A stretch of DNA of 64,000 nucleotides, taken from NCBI GenBank assembly GCA_033675265.1, contig JAUJYZ010000640.1:62001-126000 (forward strand), written 5' to 3'. Made by a program: the position numbers and the translations under genes. Positions 44,566-56,512 of this stretch are shown here, in pieces (positions within the stretch are counted from its first letter, which is position 1; every line of letters starts with the position of its first letter). Below the pieces are notes generated by a model. That model did no database searches and was not told where the DNA came from. It saw only the letters and a list, made by a program, of their open reading frames with translations. This stretch comes from Actinostola sp. cb2023 (Eukaryota; Cnidaria; Anthozoa; Actiniaria; Actinostolidae).

Positions 44566-47294
44566 TTAAAAACAAATGTTTTGAATCTTATGATGGACTT
44601 TTTGACCAAATACACTTTCAGTAACCAAAGTGTAAAGCTCACTTTGGCAAATGAAGCATTTGCCATTCACTTTTGCGAGGCCGCAGTAACAGTACTGCCC
44701 ATCTTGTGTTTGAACCTTCTTGGGAATAAAAGAATCTGGTGAAGGCTTCTTTCTATATGTAATACTCCCTCGATCTTTTTGCCTTAACCAAACCAAGGAA
44801 ACATATTCGTGCCTAAACACCATCCACCACCTGAGAATAATAACAATATTAAATAATAAAAATCGTGTTGACTATTTTTTTACAACGCATTCATTTCTCA
44901 ATATTTTAATAATTTCACAATTTAGTGTTTTTACAGCGTTTCATCTACTTTCATACACAGTAATAAACTATTTCCTGTTTTGCTCACTCCTCCCACTCAC
45001 CCTCATCGTGTATGTTGGAGATACAGAATCATTGCAGCAAATTATGTAAACAACCTCAAAAATGAGTACATTGACTGGAAGAGGGTGGCAAATACATAGG
45101 TGGGGTGGGGCTAACAAGTTATATGTAATCCAGCAATAAATCACATTGGTGTGCACAATAATAAGCAATTATTGGACGAGGTTGAGCAAAATATCGTGAT
45201 TTGTCAGTGGCGAGCAGATTAATTATTTGTCGATGCCGAAGGTAGAGGCAAATAATTAATCTGCGAGACACTGACAAAATCATGATATTTTGCAATAACC
45301 GAGTTCAATAATTGTTTTATCATTCGACTCATTTCTATCAATAAGGAATTTATTGAATATAAACATCAAGAAAAAAATTTGTAAAACGAGCTGCCATGTT
45401 TACACTGTGAATGATCAATTAAGTGCGCATGCTCAGACCGTTATTTGCAGCAGACATTGCTTAATCTTCACTGCGCATGCTCAGACCGTTATTTGTACGC
45501 AGTTATTTGCAGGTCATTCAGCCAATCAGAACTGTGGATAGAAATGAGTCGAATGATAAATACAGTTATTTATTTTATTACCTTTCACTCTTCTTAGCAT
45601 TTGTGGTGTTTTCCATATATTTTGCAAGTTTTACGTGTTTGGCTTCACGGCCTTGCATTGTATTGAGTCCAAGACCATAACCAAGTGTTTCAAAGATCTG
45701 TTTTACATGTAGTGATACAGCATGGCCCACAGTCCATACTGTCGGAGTTACACTTTGTTTGGCAAAGAAAAGCACTATGGCTGTGAAGTAGCATTTGCAC
45801 TTCTCTTCCAGCTCCTCCACCTGATAGATACATAATAAATGTATTACTTGTAAGCTCAAGTAAGTAACTAACTGAGTAATGCACCTATCAACATTAAGCC
45901 CAGGAAGGGGGGGGGGGGGGGGGTCAGGCAAGGGTGAGGATTAACAAATCTGCTAGTCCTCACAGCAGTAGACTTTGACAATATTGCAATGTCCTCCCCT
46001 GGTTGGAGAGTTTGAACATACCGCATAGGAACCCATCAAATTGCTCCAGGGTGGGGAATTTTGTCTTAGATTGACAATTATTTTTGTACCAGTGGTGGGG
46101 AGTTTGACATTTTTTGGAAAGATGTCAATCCCTCACACCTTGTCTCACCCTCCCCCTGGGGCTTAAAATTGATAAGTGCATTAATTTACATTGATACATG
46201 TACAACTGGTTGCAATTACAATCTTATTCACTCACCTGCTGTCTTGAAATATTCACTGCATTGAATAAAGAACAACAATCTCTCAATTGTAGCCCAACAT
46301 AAGCGAGTGCATGTAAACGTAAATCCACACTTTTGGAAACAAGTGGAAGCTTCAGTAGTACTGATACAAGGTGGGCAAAATGTTTGGCAATAAGTTTTGA
46401 TTCTTTACCAGTAAACCGATAGGAAAAGCGAATGTTCTTAATTCTCTGATCACCAAACCAGTTACATATCTTTTTATGTAGCCTATCACACTTAGCTGTA
46501 GATTTCACTTGCAACAAAAAATTGGCAAAGGCTGTTTGTTTTGGCAGGCCATTTACATTCTGTGCAGCTTTCAAGTGTACTTGCTCTGTTAACTGCATGG
46601 CAACTGTCATCACTAACATAAACCAATGCTGCCAACAATTGTTGGAATTGTGTAGTGGCTCTGCCTTGATTTTGTTGACAAGTTTGCCTAATGGTGGCTT
46701 GTATTCTTGCCTGCTTCGGTTTGTGGCAATATAAGTAGTAACTTTGTTTCGATCCCTACCATGTCCTTTGTTGGGAAGTTTGCTCTTGAACTCAGCAACC
46801 TATAATGTAATGAAAGTAAACAAAGTTTTAATTTTAAGTGAGTTTCAACACCAAAATATCAATAAAAACAGATGAAATAAATAAATAATGTTTCCAAGAA
46901 TGCAAAGTCAAATATTTAGAAAACAGAATATTTATAATAAATGATTTTATGTCACATGACCGAGCAATCTGAAGGGAATTTGATTGCAAATATATAATAA
47001 TAATAATAATAATAAATATTTGTAATAACATTTTACTGCAATCATTGTATTTTAAAACTGATGAATCGACAAGAAAACTGAAAAACCCCATCCTATAGCT
47101 ACATTATAACACCAGCTAGAAATTGGCGGGAAATCGATCCACTTTGTGAACAGCAAGTTTTCTCAAAGCACAAACGAGCAAACAGCGATATGATTACCTT
47201 GTAACACTTCACGAACGCTGTCATGCACTTTTCTTTTCAGCCACTCGTAAACCTTTTCGCAAGAATATGGAATGGCGATGACTTTTGACGCCAT
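44566..47294 (-). CDS. Truncated relative of the gene J transposase-like family (gene I)
   Basis: Exons about 46236-46799, 45582-45820 and 44566-44830, with GT-AG ends. Each has a counterpart in gene J: KVTTYIATNRSRQEYKPPLG, YRFTGKESKLIAKHF, TPTVWTVGHAVSLH, GLGLNTMQGREAKH, FRHEYVSLVWLR and a terminal CYCGLAKVNGKCFICQ zinc-ribbon-like pair. A possible first exon lies at 47198-47294 (MASKVIAIPYSCEK), but its phase does not fit the next exon as I read it. The N-terminal half of gene J, with GGDGAPFGK and ELPNDMKM, is absent. The three main exons are free of stops, so this may be a shortened but still expressed gene. Confidence 0.6.
45158..45564. repeat. Nested inverted repeats in an intron of gene I
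   Basis: About 70-bp imperfect arms (45158-45227, 45248-45318, around TTGTCAGTG) are followed by another inverted pair (45311-45338 against 45536-45564, around ATGAGTCGAATGATAA). The space between holds two direct copies of TGCGCATGCTCAGACCGTTA. It is probably a composite of small foldback elements. Confidence 0.55.
45898..46162. mobile_element. TTAA-flanked short element with G-rich end
   Basis: TTAA lies on both sides (45894-45897, 46163-46166). The ends GCCCAGG and CCTGGGGC are inverted, and a G run of about 15 follows the left end. It lies in an intron of gene I. Confidence 0.55.
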
Positions 47295-49951
47295 TTCACT
47301 CTGTACTTTGTCCCAGCAACGTACGCCCTGCCAACAACGTGTTTCTTTCCCTGCCGCGCGTGACCCGTACGCCAATCCTCAAAAGAGATTGGCTGATACG
47401 ATCACACAGTGATTGGGAAGGCTGAAAACAGTGGTGGGCCAATGGCCCATCAATTGCTACATTTATGGGCCATAAATTTTCTAAAGGGGCCATCACTCAA
47501 AAATAATGGGCCATTTTAGTGTTGTTATTTAATAAGCCACTTCACGCTTTCGTCCGCCATTTTGAATTGGGGCAAACGCGCGGAAATTTATAGAAATCTG
47601 GATTACTTTGGCTTCCCATAACTCCGCTCGATTTTGATGAATTTTCAAAATTTAAACTTCAGTAATCAGCAGGCATGCATGCCAGTGGTTGGAGTGAAAA
47701 TAAGACCAATCTAGGTGTTTGAACTACCTTTTATGAGTCAATCTTCTTTTCACCAATGTATCTTAAAAATTCGAGCTAATTTGCATATTCACGTGCCGAA
47801 CGTTTTATTTTGAAAACAAAAATCTTTTTTTCTCGATTTGTAGCCTTCCAATACCCATCATATTATAGATCATCAATAACAAAGAATACATCTTGTCTAA
47901 AATGGTAAGTTTGTGAAAATCCAACGAAATCGAGCGGAGTTACGGCAAGCCAAAGTGATCCAGATTTCTATGAATTTCCGCGCGTTTGCCCCAATTCAAA
48001 ATGGCGGACGAAAGCGTGAAGTGGCTTATTAGTCTTATTGTGCACAATCGCGCGCGCTCTTAAAACCGCAAGTCAAAATGGCCAAAAAACATTTTTTTCA
48101 AAATAGTATCCATGTTTTCCTTTTTTGATATCTAAAATAGCTTTCTGAACATGTTTTCGATTTTCAACTGCTTTTTGATGTTGAAAAACGCAAAAAGCAG
48201 CGGTTTTTAAAGAAACGAACTCTCATTATAGTACCCAGTCTCCCCTGGGAATTCAAAATGGCGGCCAAATTTTCGATTTTTACGGCAAAATATCTCCGAA
48301 ACGAAGAAGTGGACCCACTTTTTCTTGAAATTGTAATGCGCCCCTAAGGCCCCAAAGAAAATATTTTTTTGCGCCGTACGATCTAAAAAACGTGCCAATG
48401 GCGCATGGCGCACGTCCTTCCCTATCACTGGTCATCACATGGCAACCACAGGTAGCCCAAACTTTCTTAAACTCGCTCAATTTTAATCACAACGGCACCA
48501 AACCTTCTTCAAAGTTAAACAAACTCACAACGAACAACTACAGACGATTTAAGAGGGCTCTTCTGTAAAAGTCACCCAGCTCGAGCAGACCTTGAAAAAT
48601 CAAAAATCCCCAAACTTTGTCAGAACATAGCCTTATAGGAACTAAAAATAACGATATAACTTTGGGATTGATTTGGTCGTTATTTTTGGTGAACGAGCGT
48701 AATTTCCATTTTCGCCCTCCAAGAGCCCGTTTTCGCCCCGAAATATGGCTCGTACATCAAGGTCGATTTAAAATCAAAATCAAAACAGATACACTATCTG
48801 TTGTTTTGAGAAGAACGAATAGGTATCAAACTGCATTTGTGGAGTTTTGTTGGCTAATTCTCTCAAATTCAAATATTTTAAATATTTTTGATATGGGGCG
48901 TTTTGGGAAGGACTTCAAAAGTGCCTAAAATTCGTCAAATCTTAATAGAAATATCTCCACTGGTATGACGATCCAGAGCGTAATACTCACGCTGATTGAT
49001 GAGCAACGTTTCGTCTTTTGAAATACGAGATAACATTTTTGGGCCACTGAAAATCCAGAAAGTTAGAGCCGATAATGTTCAGGTCATAACCTCAAAACCT
49101 CACTGTTTACAAATTTGGCCGTGTCACGCAAGTTATGCCAACAATAAGATAAAATAATCATTCTGTCCTTGGAATATCGTTAATCACGAACAACATGCAT
49201 CATATTTTGTCCTTACACCTTTAATAAAGCTGGGTTCTGTTTCAGGTAGATTTTATGCCACGAAATCTTGGATGGAATTGAATTTTTGGCGGTTACTACA
49301 GGTGAATATTTGAACTAAAAGCACACTTGATTCGGCGGCGTTATGCAATATTTTTCTTAACGACTCTAGTCCATTCATTACTAAAACTACTTACCAAATG
49401 ATGGTTTCGATTCTATCCAATTGGCTAAGCAAGAATTTAATAGAAGAGTTTCTCTGCAAGGTTTGGGATGAAGCATTGACGATCTGTCATGACTAAAACT
49501 CAACGATTGCGTTACACACAGGTAACCCAAACAATGGTTTATTTTGGAGGCGATTCGATGAACAAACTTTATTTGCACTTTATTGCTCTTGCAATCGTAA
49601 GTCAAGATGTATATTTATTTCAATACTCTACATCGATAAAATCGTACGTAGACGCTGATCCGCTCAGCTCGAAAATAATAGGTGATAATATAATAACAAT
49701 AATTTATTAATTTATATAGTGCTAAACACTAATTGTCCATAGTGCTTTATTATGATACGATGTAATTAACAATATATAGTATAAGAAAGTACGTGAAAAC
49801 ATTTACATGTATGGTATAATTAGAACATAAATAGTACAAGTGCCAACTGACTAATACAGTCGGACGCCGGACAGCCTCTCATGCGTTTGCGCACATACAT
49901 ACGCACAGGCGTATAATTTACTTGGTACGTTCTGTACTATATACAGCCATT
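47295..49951. other. Long spacer, only a foldback element recognised
   Basis: Apart from the element at 47531-48030 I see no supported gene. Near 49700 the text TATATAGTGCTAAACACTAA...ATAGTGCTTTA resembles the dispersed TATAGCGC...GCGCTTTA repeat near 63910. Confidence 0.4.
47531..48030. mobile_element. Foldback MITE with about 105-bp inverted arms
   Basis: Arms 47531-47636 and 47925-48030 are near-perfect complements, beginning AATAAGCCACTTCACGC. They contain a start-like GCCATTTTGAATTGGGGC block. The centre is AT-rich and noncoding. A clean target duplication was not identified. Confidence 0.75.
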
Positions 49952-50863
49952 CTAAGCACAACCACATGATATTAGCATATTGCTTAACAGAGTGACATAC
50001 GGCGCTTTGCGACGGCTTGTGATGTTCTCCCTGTCGACGATATCAAAATGATCGCATATTGTGCAAAGCATTTTGATGCTTAGATTTTTAAGGCCATCGA
50101 TATTGTTTAAATAGCAGGGGTTGAATGTATCATATATAACGGGATGAACAAGCTGGCATTGGCTGATCACATCTTCACGCATCACAGAATACGCTTCTTC
50201 TTCAGCAGCAGCAGTGATATGTTCAGCATCGTCAGTTGCAATCTCTGGAATCTCTGTTGGTACGCTCTTTAGTTTGGTTGCTGTCCTGCTGAAATAAGAT
50301 TGCACCTGCTGTGGGGTAAGAAACTCTTTCACAGTAAACAACCTTAGACCGTTGTTGTCTCTTGCGTATCGCATATCACGCGCCACAGTAGCTGGGTCGA
50401 TCTTGTGGCCTGTTGCTTGTCCAAAGAGGAATTTGCCATTCAGGTAGTTTTGAGGGTCACTGAATCGGGCGGCCTTCTTCGACTTTTTCAAAGCCCAGCC
50501 CATTGCAAGACTATTCTCTGAGGAAGATGAGATGGTTGAAGTTGAGAGGACTGGCTGCGTATCAGCGCCAAGGAGTAATTTATCTCTATATATTATTCTG
50601 GCTTTATCTAGTAGGCTTTCTCTTTCAGGTACCAGCTTACACTTTCCATATAGCATGTGCTTTTCAAGGGAGCTGTATCTTTGGTATTGTTTAATACATC
50701 CATCCACTTGGCATTGGAAAAGCTTGGACGACTCCCTATCGCCGCGGTTATCATCAACTTCTTCATCGTCTCGTTGTACACTCACTACCTTTGCTGCCGA
50801 ATTTGAACGCTGTGAGATGTGAACAAAATCACCAGGCGAAAAGGATACATTGAACTTAGACAT
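49952..50863 (-). CDS. C2H2/C2HC zinc-finger protein (gene K)
   Basis: An uninterrupted frame of about 303 codons from MSKFNVSF. One zinc finger near residue 50 (FQCQVDGCIKQYQRYSSLEKHMLYGKC) has C-x4-C, then H, and a cysteine where the last histidine is usual. The middle part (PMGWALKKSKKAARFSDPQNYL-like, then ATGHKIDPATVARDM and LFTVKEFLTPQQVQSYFSR) matches a zinc-finger family I know from cnidarian genomes, often found with transposase-derived genes. The C-terminus (DHFDIVDRENITSRRKAPYV) looks like a short helical domain. Function is unknown, probably DNA binding. It is divergent from gene L, with 155 bp between starts. Confidence 0.7.
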   Translation of the reverse strand: MSKFNVSFSPGDFVHISQRSNSAAKVVSVQRDDEEVDDNRGDRESSKLFQCQVDGCIKQYQRYSSLEKHMLYGKCKLVPERESLLDKARIIYRDKLLLGADTQPVLSTSTISSSSENSLAMGWALKKSKKAARFSDPQNYLNGKFLFGQATGHKIDPATVARDMRYARDNNGLRLFTVKEFLTPQQVQSYFSRTATKLKSVPTEIPEIATDDAEHITAAAEEEAYSVMREDVISQCQLVHPVIYDTFNPCYLNNIDGLKNLSIKMLCTICDHFDIVDRENITSRRKAPYVTLLSNMLISCGCA

Positions 50864-51018
50864 TGGTCGTCTGGAAGAATCTGCGAAAATAGACACGTCG
50901 GGCAAAAACACAGTCAAAATCGGCACCGTTCGCCATTCCGTGTGTTCAGCGGTTAACTTAAAAAGCGAAGATCCGTTATTTATGTTCAGCGGTTTTTGTT
51001 GTCAAACTGTTCGAAAAA
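50864..51018. promoter_or_regulatory. Putative bidirectional promoter between genes K and L
   Basis: Only 155 bp separate the two divergent start codons. The sequence contains TTCAGCGGTT twice (about 50944 and 50984). The 34-bp segment at 50894-50927, overlapping the 5' part here, recurs inverted at 59710-59743. Confidence 0.5.
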
Positions 51019-51910
51019 ATGGCGGTTAGATTTTCTTGAGAGGAAGTTATAGATCAGATATTTGAAGTGGATAGCGAGGAAGCAGAGGGAGATAGCGATG
51101 ATGAGGAACCAGAAGAAGGAGTAGATAGTCAGAAGGAGAAGTTGGAGGAATGGATAGCGAATTTCGACGGGGGGGATGGTTTTAATTCGAGCTTTTTTCG
51201 GGAGCAAGCCATGGCGACCTTTCTCCCAATTGTTCGTCAGTCGTGCCTGGTGGACAATGGAGATGAAAGAATACAAGGTATGTCGATTTGAAGTACAGAT
51301 CTGTTAAAACATAACAACGTACATGTTAAGGCCCTTGTGCTAGAAACTTCGTGATAATTCAATAACTTGTTTATGTTGTTTATAAATAGCTGCTGCTCAT
51401 CGCTTGTGCACCCGATCACTATCAGCGGGATCGATCTTAGATCAAGAGTCCAGACTGTGGCTGGGTGCAATCCATACACGTTTGGCAGGACGGGTTGCCA
51501 TAAGGAGACCGTATTATGCGGAAATCAATCGGAGCATACCGTACGACATTTTTGTGACTGCCAGACAAGTTTTGAAAGACCTACGACTTACTGAACCCGA
51601 CTGTTACATCTCCAGCAACCGCAAGGCTGAAGTAATTTCCTTCACTTCTCTCTGCTTATTGCAAGAATTCCTTTCGTGTCTTTCTGGCATGAGCAAAAGA
51701 GAAGTGAGGAAGTTCTTCACCAGGAAACTGACTGGAGTAAAATGCCACCACAAAGTTAAACTTATTGTATCTGATGAGAAGGACTTTGCATTGGTATATA
51801 AGAAGAGTAGGGGACAGCTGACCATCCAATTTAATTATGGGGAGTGGAATGCTAATGGATTTCCCCAGCACAGAGTCGACAACAAGCTGATGCTGCATAC
51901 AAAAGTATAA
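51019..51910 (+). pseudogene. Small gene L with acidic N-terminus and one early stop
   Basis: Exons 51019-51277 and 51390-51910, with an AAG|GTATGT donor and an AAATAG acceptor in phase (RIQ|AAAHRL). From ATG 51019 the frame reads MAVRFS, then TGA at 51037-51039, then EEVIDQIFEVDSEEAEGDSDDEE. This resembles the acidic leader of transposase-type genes such as piggyBac (FSAEEV-like). The second exon is basic and ends LTIQFNYGEWNANGFPQHR, like gene F. The single nonsense codon could be bypassed only by a downstream start, none of which is a good ATG. Function unknown. Confidence 0.5.
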
Positions 51911-53267
51911 ACTCTATTATTGTAATATATCTTTATGTTTTCTTTTTCATTTCAGATTTTTGCTTTTCAATGGCTCATTGCTCATTCAAATCCAAGTCAA
52001 TCCAAATATCACTTGTCCAGATATTGAAATACTGTAGCATGTATGGGGAGGAGTAAATGGAGGGGGTTTACAACTCGGGGGATTATGACCAGGATTCTAC
52101 AGTATATACCTTTGCATTTACAGATCAGAACTGCAATGACTTTTAGTGATTGAAAGTTTTTAATCTCTAGACAAGTGATATTTTGCATTCCAACCATTAT
52201 CATAGTTCAGCGATGAAACCTGTATTGATTGGATATCTTTGGGAATGTTTTAATACTGGGTATGTTATGAACCGCATACTGTTCTCTATCAATAGCTGGA
52301 TGAACAATAATTGTTTACACAGTGTTCAATTTCACCCTTGTTTGATCGCTGGTGCAGTTTCACTAGCTTACAAACTAGTCTAATGGACTCCTGCCAGTTC
52401 TCATTATGCATCTGTCAAATCCAGTTGTAAACCACCCCTCCCCCCACCCTCCCTCCCCCAGGCATACCGCAGGGATTTTGTTGCCCCGGGGATGGGGGGT
52501 GGGGATAACTTGACCGAGCATATAATCAATGGTGGAATTCATAATAATGGAATTTGCCGGTAAAGAGAATACTTTTGTTGCCGATTGGCTTGAAAAACAA
52601 GGTCTTGCAAAGTTAAAGGCTTTGTTTGAAGGTATAAACACTTCATGATTTTATAAGCACAGACGACTTCTTATCCCTACATTATATCAGTGATCGATAA
52701 ATTTGTTATTTCTGGCGGCCCGGGGGGCAGTGAATTTGTAGTACCACAAGAAAAGAAAAAAAAATCCCAGGGGGTCAGCCCGGGGGGGACGGTAACAGCT
52801 GCAATTGATCCTTGCATTAGTTTCCAAAGTAGATTGGACATTTTAAATTTGTTCACCATAGGCATTTTCTCTTTCAAACAGTTTTGCAGTAAACACTTGT
52901 ATATATAGGCAGAATTCCAGGAACTAGTTCACTGTGTGCTCAATTGAGAGTGTCCATTAATACAGGTTTCACGGTACCTCTTGACAGCCATGTTTCTTCA
53001 AATTTATAAACAATAGCTTTTCAAAACATTGTGTGGACTGAAACCTTGTAATTCATTTGCACTCTACCAGTTTAAACTGTGTAACTAATTGGGCCACAAT
53101 ATTCTTGTACAAATGGGGCATACACATATTTGATTGCCTAATAAATGACTTATTGATGGCACCAGGTATTTAAGCTGTTACCCAACAATCATCGATTATT
53201 GATTGACAATAAAGAAAGTACCACCACATAACATGATGTTTGTTTTATTATACATCACAATGTTGTT
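51911..53267. other. Spacer, no gene recognised
   Basis: This includes pyrimidine-rich and G-rich patches near 52435-52505 and 52720-52795 but no coding signal. Confidence 0.4.
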
Positions 53268-53270
53268 GTT

Positions 53271-53306
<36 letters not shown>

Positions 53307-55148
53307 TTTGTTTTTTTTTAATTATTTTTTTATTACTATTAAGACACAATGATAATTACTTTTACAAAAAAACATCAGGTACAACTAATATCACTAACAA
53401 GATTACTACACGTAAATGCGTATTAATTTAAAGATAATTATATAAATATTTGCATATTTACACTTTTGTCCTATTTTCTTAAAGCTACTAATAGGTTCTG
53501 CCATTTTTTTAGGTGATATGATACTCTATCATTTGAAGATGCAATTTTATATTCAATTGTTTCTAGGGATCTCAGGTGATTAATAAATAGTTCTAGTGTG
53601 GGGACATGACCAGCTGGTCGGAACTTGTAAAGAAGAAGTTTATAAGAATATAAAATCTGATTAACCATAACGATATTTTGGTCTGGAGTGACTCCAAGTA
53701 TGATGTTTTCAATATTACATTGAGGTAACACAATAGTGAATTTTGAGAGCCAATAACGAATACCGAAATAAAAATTCTTTGACTCAATACAATCAACAAA
53801 AGATGGTCAATTGTTTCAAAAAAGGTGTGACAATAGGAACATCTCGGAGAGTCTACTAGTTTGAAGCGAAACAAATCATAATTTAAATACAGACAATTGT
53901 TCAGGATTTTATATTGAAAGAATCTTGTATATGTGTCGATAGTAGTACTATAAATACGTGAATACACCTTTTCCCAGTCGATTTCGCACGTGCTTATTCT
54001 TTTTTGTATATTACTCTGAGCTGTTGGTTTTTTTAAATTTTTCGTTAATTAGATCTTTATAGACATCTTTACTCTTTTTCCTTTTAAAATTAATATTATC
54101 TCCTTTATTGTCGATCTTGTCTGTTTCCTTTTTTGTCCCTTCCTTAAGAAGTGTTTTCCATTTTGAGGGAATTGCCTTAGTTAGGCTAATCCAATAAAAG
54201 AAATGGTCCTCTTTAACTCCTTTTTCTTTAATCATTGTCCAATCATAAACTAAAGATTTGTTACATATATCCTTAATGTGGTAAATTCCGTTAGCCGCGA
54301 GTTGGTGAAAAAAACATGGTGTTTTCCCAGTCAGTATATAGCTATTGTTCCATAGTGGTTGCACTAATACATCTGCAGCCTGAGTAATACTTTCTTGTTT
54401 TTGCTTAGTATAGACTGCCCAGCATCTTAGGATACTCCCGTAAAATTTTGAGATTGTTTTAGGAATTCTTCCTGCGTCAAAATTTATTCCGATAGCTTTA
54501 ATGCCGCCGATAGCATCTAGTTGTTGCCATGGTATCAACTTCCATGATTTTACTTCACTATCTAAAAGGTTAATTGCCCATTTTATCCTGTTCGCCTTTA
54601 TACAATTTTCAAAATCGGGTAATTTCATACCGCCAACGTTATAATCCCCTATCAGTGTATCATATTTAATTTTTGCTTTTTTTCCGTTCCAGATAAATGT
54701 TATTATTTCCTTTTTAACATTTTCCATAAATGAATCTGACACAAAGATCTTGCTGCAGACAAACAGCAGTTTAGACATTGCAAGTGATCTTACCACTTGG
54801 ATTCTTCCATATAACGTCAGGTTCCGTAGTTTCCAAATCTTAAGTATTGATTTAAACTGTTCATAGATTCTTTGGAAGTTATTAGTATAATACCAGGCAT
54901 CGTTATATGAGAAATATATTCCCAGTATCTTAATACCTTCTTGATAGAGATTGACCCACTTTAGGCTCTTGTTTGTTATATTATTCTTGTTTTCTCTACC
55001 GATCCAGCACGCTTCTGATTTAGATGTATTAATCTTAAGAGAAGAAAACTGGTAAAAGACATTGAGTAAGCAAAGTACTTCTTCTAAGGAATTCATGTCA
55101 CGCAGGAAAAAAGTTGTATCATCAGCAAATAATGTTATCCTTTTTTGT
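53268..55148 (-). mobile_element. 5'-truncated LINE (L1/Tx1-like), minus strand
   Basis: The polypurine end (T run at about 53271-53305 on the plus strand) is the poly(A) tail. Reading the minus strand from 55148, the catalytic motif LFADDTTFFL of reverse transcriptase appears at once (about 55110-55140), so everything upstream is lost. The remaining frame (54011-55096) has the thumb and C-terminal text typical of L1-type elements (LKINTSKSEACWIG, LGIYFSYNDAWY). A cysteine motif CSYCHTFFETIDHL lies near 53830 after a frame break. The direct repeat CAATGTTRTT (53258-53267, 55149-55158) is a plausible target duplication. Confidence 0.85.
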
Positions 55149-55435
55149 CAATGTTATTATACAAGTTCAATCAATCAATCTCTATACTGTTCATAAGCAA
55201 TGAGACAAAAGGCTGTGGAAACTGCAATGACTGACCTTAATCAGTATAGTTTTAGGCAGTTAGGATTTTTATCTTGGCAATTATTTAAATAGAGTTCCCA
55301 CTACATTTTGCCATCAAACTTATGTCAAAGTACCTCTGCTGTCAAGAGAATGAGTCAATCTACATACAATGAATTAGTATTGTAAACACATATATAGATG
55401 TTCTACACTCTACATTGCAAGTTTGATGTTAGCTT

Positions 55436-55905
55436 AGACTCCAACGGTATACACATGCATAGTAATACATGTCATTATATAACAGTGCTTATAATATTAA
55501 TTACAAGGCTATAATACATTGTGAGTTTTATGTTACATTAGACTCCAACGGTATATTCTACATTGTGAGTTTTATGTTACATATTAGACTCCAACGGTAT
55601 ACAAGTGATACATGTCATTATATAACAGTGCTTATGTATATAGACTCCAACGGTATATTCTACATTGTGAGCTTTTAATGTTACATTAATTAGACTCCAA
55701 CGGTATACACATGTATAGTAATGCAATTATATACAAGACTCTACATTGTGAGTTTTATGTTACATTAGACTCCAACGGTATATTCTACATTGTGAGCTTT
55801 TAATGTTACATTAATTCGACTCCAACGGTATACACATGTATAGTAATGCAATTATATACAAGACTCTACATTGTGAGTTTTATGTTACATATTAGACTCC
55901 AACGG
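55436..55905. repeat. Minisatellite with core GACTCCAACGGTATA
   Basis: About eight spaced copies of the core occur with variable linkers containing CTACATTGTGAGTTTTATGTTACATTA. Unit length alternates between roughly 45 and 105 bp, so it is a higher-order array. Confidence 0.85.
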
Positions 55906-56512
55906 TATACATGTACATGTAATTATATATGCAAGGGAATATACAATGGTATTGGTTGCACAGAGATAATAGTTACCGTAAGACAATTTTCAAGGATTTG
56001 ATAATTTGAACAAACTCTGTGATACCAACACCTTCACTGATAGTCAAATTACATACTCACCATTCCAAGTAGTATAAATTTTGAGTGGTTTGAATTTAAT
56101 TAAACGTGTATCTTACCATATGCAGGAAAATCATTTCAATCAATCAACTGCTTTCCAAAAATACAACAATGGATAATTTAATTATGCATGAGCTCAAACA
56201 GGGTTTTTGATGTGAAAATTAAAAATAACACAGTTAACACAGACTGTGCTGGATGGATATACTGCCACGGTACAAAATTGTTGGTTTTGTAAACAACATA
56301 TCCTTTGACAACATACACATGTATGTAATATAATAATATATAATAATGATATACAGTATATATTGTATAACTTTCAATAAAATATCAAAAATAGAAAACT
56401 TTTTGTAATGAATTCAAATACTAGCTCCCAGTGACACGCTGACATCAATAACCCTGATCAAGTACAGTACATTGTATTAAAGAAGTGATGTTGTACCATT
56501 TTGTATACATAC

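Noticed and set aside
44871..45049. Hydrophobic plus-strand frame at 44720-45049
   Set aside because: It overlaps the terminal exon of gene I in antisense and an AT-rich intron; no support.
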